Source: Pelodera strongyloides
Lineage: Eukaryota > Nematoda > Chromadorea > Rhabditida > Rhabditidae
Length of the DNA stretch: 64,000 bases
Reading direction: 5' to 3'
NCBI GenBank assembly: GCA_036852015.1
Contig: JAANDG010000668.1
Location: 1 to 64,000, forward strand
Positions 35,059 through 46,198 of the stretch are shown one piece after another. The position numbers and the translations under genes were made by a program. A model generated the notes under the pieces. That model had not been told where the DNA came from. It saw nothing but the letters and a program-made list of their open reading frames with translations, and did no database searches. Position 1 is the stretch's first letter. Every line of letters starts with the position of its first letter.

Positions 35059-38000
35059 CTACTTCCTGTCCCAGAATGTGTTCAATATCTCAGCGTGTCT
35101 CTCGGGAGCAACTCTAAATTCCACCCCGGATCCTCCTCCACGGTCCTCTTTGAACGAGTTTCGTACTGTATCACGACTTATCTAAACAATTTCTTTGGTC
35201 TGATTAACACATCTAGATATTATATTGTTTCACATCAAAATTTTTACGACCGATATCATGGCGCATTTTAGCAGAGAGCAATCTAATCTCAAATCTATGA
35301 TTGGAGTGATTTCGTATCACCTTTAACCCCTACTGTCTCGTTAGTATTTAAGATACATCCGCATAAAAACAGTAAAAAAATTAAGGCAATTGTACTTTAT
35401 GTATCGGAAGTGTGAAAGAGCGTCCTAATTAACAAGACTGATACTGAAATGAATAAGAATAGAAACCTCATTACTGCCGAGTCCTACACTTCTGGCGGAT
35501 ACCTTAGGCTCGAGTAGAAGACCGTCATCGACCATGAGGGGAAGGGAACGACTGGAAAAAAAATGATCCATAGGAAATGGGTGAACCCATTTGGTGACGG
35601 TTCACTGGCTTTTCGTTGGCCAGCCCAGTTGGTAACCACTTCGTGACCAAGTGCTGACCAAGTTTCATCGAACCGTCATCAACTGATCAAAAAATGGTCA
35701 CGAGCCAGTCATGAACCGGCCAACGACATTTTTTTGTGTTTTCGGCAATTATTTAGTTTTCCTGTGTGCTTGCTACTTGCTGACGTCTATTAGGCTCAAT
35801 TAAGAGAGGAATAAATAGTTGCAACCGATGAATAGGTTAGATCCGTTATTTACGGTTGTAGGAAGTTGAAAAAAAAAGTTATATAAATTGGGTTTACCGG
35901 CAGAAAATTGTCGCACAAACATCATGCATCCGCTGTCGGAGATAGTAGTGACGACTCATACATAACTAAAGAAGAAATACTTTTTTTATACTAATTTTTC
36001 ACCCAATTGAGTCAACTTCCGTTCTGGTCACAGAAAGTACTGTAACGGATGTTTTTTGTGGAAATTTAGTTCTTTTTCTCTGTGCAAGCTTATCCTTATG
36101 GACAATAACTAAATTTCTTATATTGTATATATAAAATAAAGATAATCTTACAATTGGGTGTGCCACAGCGTGCATTGACGGAAAGGCGAAGACAATTGTG
36201 GAGAGATTGTACTGGTGAATTGTGAGAGACGAGGACGCCCTGAAGGTCAACATTCTATGAATTATGAAAATGAGAACTTGATCTTAGCCAAGTCAGTGAT
36301 CTCCTCTGTCTCTCTAAACAACGTTTAATTAAAATTCGTATTGTTAGACGTTAAAAAAACGACGGTAGTGTACTGCATTCAAGTAGAATGTGAATGGAAG
36401 TCTCATATGACTGTTACCTGAGATGTCTGATTGGGAATAGGAGTAGCAGATAAGAGAGATAGAGAAGAGCGTGGAGTACGACTCCGGGAAGCAGCATCTG
36501 AGTGGCACGCAGGGTTTCGTGAATCTGAAGAAATCTTTGGATTATCAATCATCAGAATTATATATTTTCTAAGAAATACATCTTCTTGTTTTCGGCGTTT
36601 CGTCTTTGAATAAACTTTTCCGCTTCTTGTGCAATTTCTACACAATACCGGTGATTGTTAGACATGTATCGATTTTTTAATAGTCCAGGTACCATCAGGC
36701 TCAGGCAGAGGCGGGGAGAACCTACTTCTGTGATTGCATAATCTACTGGTTACTGTATTTTTTTTGTTTACCTGGAACCGCTTGGTCAACGAATACTTTG
36801 CCGTGTTTATTCCCAGAGAATAGGCTTCATTTCTGCTGTGCAGCATCACGTAACCGAAGAGAGAAATCGTGGCGGCCTAGCAATTGGATAGTTTATAGGT
36901 TCCGGATATAGTAATGGGAAAGCCAAAAAGGCCTGTTTTTTCCTGGTTCTTAAAATCAGGTTTGTTACACCTTTTAGGGCGTTTCAATGATGTGGTATTA
37001 GTACGAATACTTAGGCACTTGAAGCCGGGAATACTGTTTCAGAACTCAAAAATGTACCTCAAATAGTGCGCAGATTGCAATTCTGATCATGAGTCCACTA
37101 CTGTCTGTCAGAGAGGCACCATCACAGACACACGTACCTTGGTTACTGTAAAGAGTGAAATAAGAAAAACAATTCACATATTTCGTAAATATCATAGATA
37201 TTCCACAGACGTTATACGCATATTATGTACTGATGAGTTCAAAAATAACAGATGCTTGCTACTCCAAAAAACAACCCCCCCCCCCCCCTATTGAAATCTT
37301 CTATCAGTGGAAGACGTGAGAATGTAAGGAGGTATACGGAGTAAACCCAACCTAAGATTCAGAAAGTATTGAATGGTAACGAATGCTGCGGCACTCCACG
37401 AAATGGCGTAGATGATCTGAAATTTTATGATTTTTATTCATCGTTGATACCATTGACACTAGTATGTACATGGACATGAAAACGGTTTCAATCCCATGTA
37501 TGTTGCTGTATGCATGTATGTTGCTCGGAAGGCCGATTTTTATAACGGTAAACTTCCTTTTCTGTCCCTGAACACATATCTCACCTTCACATAAAATGCG
37601 ACCACTTTCTTCGGCATCTGCGGTTTCGTGGCGAGAAAACGCTCCACTCCGACCCCGATCATCAGAAGTACAGTAGCCGCATCCCATGGAACCATCAACA
37701 CATTGATTACAGTACACCACCAACTGGAAATAGGGCAATAAGGTAATTAAGAAAAAATTAAAGAAAACATGAGCAGAATAATGAGATGTCGACCTCCTTT
37801 TTTAGGTGATAAGTGCCCAGGTATAGGTGTGACGTTATAAAATTACTTTGCGGCAGTATAGAAAGTCGACTGATTTGGCGCACTTATGGCGCTATTGCGG
37901 CACACTATTTTATGTGATTTCTGTCGTTGCTTCTAGGTATTTGCGAAGCCGGTGCAAAAGCATGGCAGTATGAACTAAACATGATGATTTATCAAAACCC

Positions 38001-39402
38001 TACTCTTGTTGTGGATTCATTGGGAATGAGTAGATTCCAATGATAAAGAAGTAGACATTGTACAGAAGACCAGCCACCGCATTCACTGAGAAACAGAGGG
38101 AAATGGTGCACAACATCAGACGAGTGTTCTTGTCAATCACACCACCCTTCTGAAACGAAAGAGAAAACTTTCGTGAATATACAAACCCATGGAGACTGCT
38201 AAGGCCAGAGCCAACCTAAGAGGTTTGTAAAAAAATGTTTTCCCAGCAAACGACGATGGTCCAAAGTTTTTCTTTATGCTATTTCCATTTGAGTCGACGG
38301 TGCGCAAGGTTTCCGTTTCTCCAGGTTCGCGCACTCCTGGCGCTCTAACTGCACACCCTTCGCTGTTGGGTCACGCACGCCGTTTTTTTCCGGAAAATTG
38401 TCTTCCTTTTTTTTTAATTTCACCCCTATTTGCGTTTGTTATACTTAGAATATATATTAAATGCCTCGTTTCACCGTTAGTAGTTTGGTGTCTTTTCTAT
38501 GTAATCCAGAGTAAGCCTCTAACTACTATTCCTTCTAAACTACGAAGATGCTTCGCAAATGCTTTGCAGACGTTTTAATTGCAAAAAGGCCACGAGTAAC
38601 ACCTCACAAGGCCGTAATTATAGTCCCATAATTGGACCCTCAATACTCGGATAATTATTTACTTTTTGATGGTGAAAATGTCATCTCAATTTCTCAATAA
38701 TTGAAATTGCCTGGAATTATGCGAACGTGTGGGTAGTAATTAACTCGAATTGAACATTTCACAAAAAGATCGACGTGCATTTTTCAGAAATCACCCGTTT
38801 AATTAGGGAAAAAGGAATAAAGATCAAAGAACATGTAAAGTCAAGGGCTATATGTTAGTTTAGGTACGCACTAGTTTGTGTTTCCTCCAAAAAAATTGCC
38901 TACCCCAAAACTGTAGACGTAGACGTCAAAAATGTCTTCAACAAATAATGCCAACGACTACTGTACATTAGTACAACGTGAAACTTTTGCGTTGTGCGGC
39001 GAAGGAAATTATGATCTGCGGCGAAAAAAGGCTCACGTATATTTCGCCGCGCACACAATATTATTCGCCCAACCAGCGCGGCACGGGTATTCGCGCAACC
39101 AACGCGCCGAACACGGGTTTCATCAGTATATGCGGACGTAGAGAAAGACGCTTTGGCACACGCACTCATTATACTTTATAAAATAATAGAAAGAACATCA
39201 CAAATCAATAAGCATTTTATATTACTCAATTATTATATTACTACTAACACAGCTTCTAACTTACTGCACATACGAAGAAGAAAAGAACGTTGAGAAAGAT
39301 GGCAGCCAGGTTGATGAGACTGATCAGAGTCTGCAGAGTGAACCATCCTATGTCCCCAGTCTGTCCACCAAGGGGACATGATGAGACTGTGGAGGACTGC
39401 AT
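35059..39402 (-). CDS. Nematode seven-helix chemoreceptor (Sra/Srab/Srb/Sre superfamily)
   Basis: Nine exons, phase-consistent throughout, 329 residues: 39402-39274, 38149-38004, 37723-37585, 37416-37352, 37145-37058, 36876-36772, 36524-36418, 36239-36152, 35181-35059 (TAG). Seven hydrophobic segments are visible: TM1 in exon 1 (TLISLINLAAIFLNVLFFF), TM2 in exon 2, TM3 in exon 3 ending IGVGVERFLATK, TM4 in exon 4 (IIYAISWSAAAFVTIQYFLN), an extracellular loop with two Cys plus TM5 start in exon 5, TM5 end and AKYSLTKRFQ in exon 6, TM6 in exon 7, TM7 in exon 8 ending AVAHPI. The ER-x(2)-AT motif after TM3, YSLTKRFQ before TM6 and the HP motif after TM7 are hallmarks of nematode Sra-superfamily receptors, which act mainly as sensory receptors in cilia. 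An acceptor lies three bases before the ATG. The exact subfamily is uncertain, and the ligand is unknown. Confidence 0.88.
37275..37288. repeat. 14-base C tract
   Basis: Run of 14 C in the chemoreceptor intron between 37145 and 37352; reads as G on the transcribed sense strand. Confidence 0.95.
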
Positions 39403-41149
39403 AGTCTGGAATTAAAGAAAGTTGTTATACTTATTAAATAAATTAGTAAAACAATTGCATAGAAAACCGAGCGTTATACAAAGGTAATTTTCTTGGTTAT
39501 TCTGAAAAGCAGTAGATCGTCTAGTATAATATGTCGGATATTCACTTAAAACTGACAGCATACTGATTGTGAGTGTGTGCAAAACTTAAATGAAGTTCTA
39601 CACAGTGGAATAAAGAGATGAGGCGTGTACAAAGGGAAAACAAGCATACGGATGCTGAAACGTCAAGTCTATAATAAAACGTCAAGTCCAGCTCTTATAA
39701 AATGATCATATAAAATGTCATATAAAATGCTCTGCATGAAATAAGGGGATGTTTTTCTGACTTCTGACTATGCATTGGAAGACAGTGTAATAATTAGTCA
39801 CAATCAAAATAAATATAAATTATTTCTTTCAAATAGAAATATGCTTTTCTCTTCCCTTTCAGAGTAAAAATGGGTGATGTTTTTCAAAACCATTTGTATG
39901 CGCTGAGACCACTTCAAATCGCTGCTGAAGTTGCCTTGTTCGGGATTAAAATAACGGAAGGAAAAACACTTTAAAGGATAGCAGTCACTTGATTATCGTC
40001 TTTTTACTTAAATTATCAATAAATATAAAAAGATACCTAGAAAAATACCCTTCCGATGCCATTTTACGGAACATTTATCACAGGGAAAAACATCCCTTGT
40101 GTTGAGTTCTGTTTTTTGACAAAATGTGGTGTTTTCTAAATCGCGACGGGACTTGGCCGGTTGCCAATGATGACAAAACAAAGAAAAACCGGGGAAGAGG
40201 GAAAGTGTCTGCTCTACTGTTTCCGTTGTCGTTGTCATACTGTACGTAATCAGAACGCAACCGAGGGGATTTCTTTCCCTGGGTTAATTTTTCAGTAAAT
40301 TGACACCGGAATGGTATTTTTCTTGGTGCTTTTTTATTTTTATGGATAATTGAAGTAAAAAGGCGAATTTGAAGTGACTGCGATCCTTTAAAGGAGGAGA
40401 CCCATGAGAATTAAGTGCTCGATTACTATCCTTTTATGGAAAGCTGATGGTGTCCGGTTCCAAAAAAAAACATGATTTGCGCACGCTTTTCATTGGAAGG
40501 AATAAATCAGTACTTTAGATTACTTAATTTCTTCAAACTAAACTCTTGTACCCTATAGCGTTTCATTTTTGGAAGATCAAACCATCATCGCTGGATAAAA
40601 AAAAAGGAAAGAGATAGAGGGTGTATTTTTCGTGAGCCTCCTCCTTTAAAACGAGGTATACATAAAGTGGATTAGGAAAAATTGCTCTTCTAGTATAGGA
40701 GATTAAAGAGGAAAATTCCCAGAAATACAAGAAAAAACTTGTCAAAAATAGAAAGTAACGAAGGTAAGTTGATTAACTACTGCTGCCGTTTAAAATTACT
40801 TGGCAAATTGTATAATCTCAAATTTATTTAAAAATTTCCGGTTTTCATTTTCATACTTATATAAGGACTATGAAAAACTACGGAAAATGCGAGGAACTTG
40901 GCAATGGAGGGGGAGAAAGGCTATTTTAGTCTATTACTGTATCCGAAAAGAAGAAGTTAGGAATTTAGGAAGTCATAAATACCACGCCGTGGAAAACCTA
41001 TTAAACTAACTTTCAAAGCACAAAAAAACATTTAATACTTATACTGTGAATGTTTTTTTAATCTTATTTTACTTACTAGATACAACAAGTACACAACGCT
41101 AACTGTGTTTATAAGTCGCAATGCTCTAAATGTGCCCTACAACGCGAAA

Positions 41150-41430
41150 CTTTGGCCGGTGTTCGGCAAACTGGGTGGGCCTATGGTGGCGGCCCACCCA
41201 TTTCGGGCTTGGTGTAGGCCGCGCACCGGCGAGGTGTGGGCTTGAGGTGGACCTGAGTAGGCGGTCTTCATCTTTCGTGTGAATTTGTGTTCGCCTTCAC
41301 CTGGCCTACACGGGGCCCACATCAGGCGCACCAGCCGCCCACCTTTTTTGTGTCCCTCCAGCAACGTTTCCCTATATAGGCGAGGTGTCGGCGGCCTGCC
41401 GTTTTCGGGCCTAGTTTAGGCCGCGCAACT
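41150..41430. repeat. GC-rich modular repeat element
   Basis: Much more GC-rich than its surroundings. A module with TTTCGGGCTTGGTGTAGGCC and GCGCACC occurs near 41198-41230 and again as TTTTCGGGCCTAGTTTAGGC plus CGCGCAACT near 41402-41430. Between them lie inverted relatives (CACCTGGCCTACACGGGGCC). Direct and inverted modules together suggest a foldback or non-autonomous transposon. No coding content. Confidence 0.55.
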
Positions 41431-42617
41431 GCCAAATTTCCGCAGTGCTAGTGTTTTATTGTTAGCTCATAGTACCACGGTGCATGCGTAATGAGTTGTT
41501 TCGATAATCAATGTATATTTCAAAAAAAGTAAGAAACCCCTTACAATTAGAAGAAGCCCAAACTCCTTATCAGACATGATCAGAAGCCATAGGATGTGGT
41601 AAGCCATGGGATGGATGCAGTAATTCAAGATGAATATCGTTTTCAACTGTGTAGGGGAACATAGATATGAAAAGCCTAACGCAAAGTTGTAGCTACAACC
41701 TGTCGGTGAAAAATAAATAAATAAAACAATCTGCAAATAACCATTTCAATTACTTGCTAAGAAATTTAATTATTCAATTACAAACAGGTGATAAGAAGAG
41801 TTAAATATTTGCACCTGTAGGACAAAGTAAATTTTGTTCAAAAAATCCTGTTTTTTGTAAAGTTTCACAAATGTGTGCAAGGATACAGGGCGATAACAGA
41901 GAATATTTCAAAGGTTTATTCATGTGGATCCTTATTTTTTTTTAGTTTATTTAGTTCCTTATACTTTCGTTTAGAAATTATATGTAGTCTAGTGGAGGGA
42001 GTATGCGAAAAGAGTGCTGAAAATTTCACGGAGTTGTTGGCGCAACATAGCCAGCGGCGCGGCTCAAAAACGAGTGCCGCAAGCTCGCTCACCGCACTGC
42101 ACTGACGGAACTACCGTAGTGGCGTACAAAATGCGCACACTATAGGATTGATGTGCGAGGGTGCCGCCGATGACACGCCGCTCGCACGCGAGAAGACCTG
42201 GTCGGCATGGTGCGATGTTGTCTTCAGACGCCCACTTTGTGGAATAATGTGAACAATTCTGAGCGATAACGAGGGACTACGGCCCACTATTTTCTTTTTA
42301 AATTTATTTTCACCAAGAAAAAAATGGAAATTCAAAACCAAGAGATCACACGCGATTTTGCATAAAAGAAGCCAATTAGGGAATTATTTTTCTAATACTT
42401 TGTTTTCGACAGTTTTACATACTTCATTAGGAAAAGGGTTAAAGAACGCAAAATGTTTATTTTTATAAACTTTATAAAAGAATTACAGTAAACATCTTTT
42501 TCAATAGTGTTTACAAATGGAATTCACCGGAATAGGAACTAGGAACTGTACTGTGTACTCTCATTAGTACAATTTATACAAAAGGGGATCTGCAAAATAA
42601 CAAAAAAAAACATGAGT

Positions 42618-42618
<1 letters not shown>

Positions 42619-42651
<33 letters not shown>

Positions 42652-42758
42652 TACAGAGACCGAGGGTGTGAGAGAGCTACAGAGACAGAGAGTGGGAGAG
42701 AGCTACAGAGAGAGGTGGAGAGAGAGAGAGAGAGAGAGAGAGAACCACTGAGACAGAG

Positions 42759-42791
<33 letters not shown>

Positions 42792-42840
42792 AGAGAGAGA
42801 GAGAATAGAGAGAGAGCAGAGAGCAGAGAGAGAGAGAGTA
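42619..42840. repeat. GA microsatellite, imperfect
   Basis: GA dinucleotides with several interruptions (CTACAGAGAC words) over about 220 bases. Confidence 0.9.
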
Positions 42841-43065
42841 TCAGGAAGTATAACCCTTGAAACAGAAAGTATTGTTCTGTGTTTCCCTACATCCAGGAGT
42901 CAGGAACAAGAATTCCAAGTTCAAAATACGTTTTAGAAGAAGATGCCAAAACCCTCACAAATTGCACACAGTGCAGCGTGCTTTTAATTGCCGTATTAAT
43001 TTTCCCTATTTTACATGTGTTTTTATGCTGAAACGTGATCAAACATAAAGGAATAAAAAGGGGGG

Positions 43066-43090
43066 AGGGAGAGAGAGAGAGAGAGGAGAG

Positions 43091-43128
<38 letters not shown>

Positions 43129-43131
43129 GAC
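43066..43131. repeat. GA microsatellite
   Basis: Second purine GA tract on the same strand, about 65 bases. Confidence 0.9.
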
Positions 43132-44997
43132 ATGAAGCCGAGATATGTAATACTTGGGTGAACCGCGTCACATGAGATATGCAAATAAAAAGCCACCGGC
43201 TGAATAATTTACCAGTAGGCCGATAGAGAGAAACGGCTAATTGGAGGAGATGTATGCCCAAGTAATGGACACAATCAAAGAATGCAACTACCAACCAAGA
43301 AGAGTAATTGTGAAAGGCTAAAACACGGGAGAGAAAAAAGAAATTATGAAACAGGGGGAAGGAGCGACAAGGGAAATGGAAGAGAATTGAAAAGCGTGTG
43401 CGGCAATAGTGCCAGAAGTGTGCCAAATCAGGGCGAACCTTTCTTATTGAAAACTCGTGCGACTCGTCCAATCCCTACCACGTTGATCAACTAAATGGCA
43501 TTTCCTATCTTATTTTATAGTATGCACAATTTTCATGGAATAAAGAGTTAATAATAATATTGCTTGCCCTCTTTCTCACTTGCGCAACCGAGTTGTATGT
43601 TTCATTGTTCCTCATCAACTGGAGTACTATGTACTAATCCAGAAGTTCTAGCGGACAATGGAGCTTAGTTTTTCAACCGGCGTACTTATGATTCCCCTCA
43701 TATTTCAGATCTGTTTCACTGATCTTCTTCTAATTAAGTGCAAGTAAGAGGCTGTTGCTCGTATTTTCTCTAAGTATAGCTCAAAGCCAAAATACTGAAG
43801 TTGGAATCAAAGAGTTTTGTTTTCTATGGAGGCTAAGTGGATGTTGAAAGATAGAACAGGGAAATTTTTGAAAATTCATTGAACCATGTTGATCCGCTAA
43901 AATGGCACTTCCTATCTTATAGAACACTAGGATCTGATTGTTTGTATTTTGAAAGAAAACAACAATAAATAGTGTTTGGTGAGTATTTCGTCGTGCCACT
44001 TCCTCAGAATACCTCCATGGTCGCCTTGCAATTTGATCCCCCTTACTTCCTCTGTATTTCACTGAATATTACGAATTCATATATTTCCATTTTAGAAAAG
44101 CACGTGTGGGCAGAAAATTATAATGAAAGAACAATGTTCAACGGAGACATCAGCCTACTCAATTACGCAAAACTTATATAAATGAATACAATGTGGACAC
44201 CAGTGATCACTCATATCACGCATATGTTAACAATTATATGATAATTTAAAGGTTAGGTTAATAATTAATACGATTTTGCTCTACAATATGGTTTCCTCAT
44301 AACTAAAAGTCCGCGCCGTCACCGTGTAAATAATAGGGTTCAGTCACAGCTGGCATGGTTGACAGGTCGCACACCAGTGGCGATACGCCCGCACACCAGG
44401 GCGATGGCCGCACCGCTGTGCGGACCCTATTTCTCTGCGATACGATGGCCCGAAGCTTCACGATGTTCAGAACTAATATTATATGCCATTATTCAACTCA
44501 GCCATCTGATATGTGCTGCATGGTCACACTTCTATTTTTATCGCTCACACAAGCTTTTGCCAAAGTGAGGGGCCGCATGTGAAAAGGTAATAGAATAATT
44601 AACCACGCAAAATGTTGAATGTAATTACATTGCAGATGTCACCTAACAGATAAACGAACAGAATAAGGGGTTTCAGCTTTGTGGCTATGTAGCACATTAG
44701 GCTCGATTAGGTACACTGAATAAAGTATTCATATAGGTAAAGCTGCGCGCAGCATTGCAATAGCTTCCGAAGATGCACTTTCAACTCATTTACGCCACCA
44801 CATAAAAATTTTACGAGAGGCGCGAGAAAGAAGTTGCAAGAATAATGAAAAATACAGAAAGACATAGAACAGAAGCTGTGTTCCACCTTCGAAGAAAGTA
44901 GTTCATATTCAGTGGAGCGGATGATTGGGTACCAACTCGCAGAATAGGTAGTTATGCTTATGAATGCACACTAATGAATGAGTTATGGAAGAGAAAT

Positions 44998-45012
44998 AGA
45001 GATAGAGAGAGA

Positions 45013-45080
<68 letters not shown>
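44998..45080. repeat. GA microsatellite
   Basis: Third purine GA tract on the same strand, about 80 bases. Confidence 0.9.
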
Positions 45081-46198
45081 GTTACGGAAAAATAAAGGAT
45101 GAGGATTAGACTTCGAAAGTTTTAAGAACCTTGACGGAGAACTTTAGAAGTTGAAGGTCTGTGTAATAACTAGTGTGTAATAAGTCCATTGGCTCACGAC
45201 ACCAAACCGGTTTAAAAAAAGACCAGTATAGTATATAGTCTTAGAAATAAACGCCGGTGACTTTTTGCTTGCTTTTCCAGCGATCCAAGCTTAAGTGGCT
45301 TCAGTTGTTCTATTAACGAGAATCTTTCTCAGTAATGGGCGTGTCAGGAACCGCCCACTTTGTTGCAAGGCGAGATAATGACATCTCATTGCACTTTTTA
45401 TATGTATCTCTGCAAATTTCAGAGAATATCAAAATAACGTCGAACTTATAAACTATCACAGTAAGCAGAACGTGAGCTATATATAAAAGCCGTATAACAT
45501 ACCTTCCTCGCCCTTTTTCATATAGTGTTCCATTCCAAATATCATGTGCTTTTGTTTCAAGTGCACCTCCCTTTTCACTACTCAAGTACCCGCCCTTGGG
45601 CCTATTTCAGTTCGTCCTAGTGCACAATAATACGTATACAAACGTACAATGAAGTACCCTTCAAAATTTGCCTCCAAGGTTGATCTTTAGCCTAACACAT
45701 GATATTCATAGCACCTAACATACAGATGCCATTCAAAATTTGCCAAAATTCTCAGACAACAGAGCTCACAGTCATAACTATAACTATCCAAAGCCAATTC
45801 TCTCGCAATACCTACCACTTACAATTAATTCAAAAACTCGTCCTTCCCGCTTCCAAAACATACAAATCCAAAAACACAATTGCACAACAAACCCAACGTT
45901 TTTAGTAACTTTATCCGTACCGAATACAAAAGTTAAATACATTCAAAGATCAATAAATTAAATAAATAAGAATATCGTTTACAAAAACCAAAACACATGT
46001 TAACGAGACAAACAAATAAGAAATTAGGATACTTGCTACCTGAAGCTCAAAAAAAGTTTTAATAGTTCACTCGGAGTCACACGTCTGAAGCCGCAAATAC
46101 CAGCACAAACAAAGAGCTTATATAACCAAAATTCTCGATAAAAACACGTGTAAAGGGATGAAATCATGCTTATATACTCAAAATGCTTCTCCAACTTC

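Larger units (their letters stand above)
39403..46198. other. Repeat-rich intergenic region
   Basis: No supported gene in 6.8 kb. Contents: a GC-rich modular repeat (41150-41430), three GA microsatellites (42619-42840, 43066-43131, 44998-45080), a GC-richer patch at 42010-42240, and a short direct repeat with CGCACACCAG twice near 44369-44400. Open frames of up to 194 codons are low-complexity products of the GA runs. Confidence 0.55.

Noticed and set aside
36001..36060. Short terminal chemoreceptor exon ending at the TGA near 36033
   Set aside because: It would add only three residues. The exon at 35181-35059 fits in phase and gives a 40-residue tail typical of the family.
42887..43471. 194-codon minus-strand frame
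   Set aside because: Half of it is Ser-Leu repeats from a GA microsatellite; the rest shows no conserved content.
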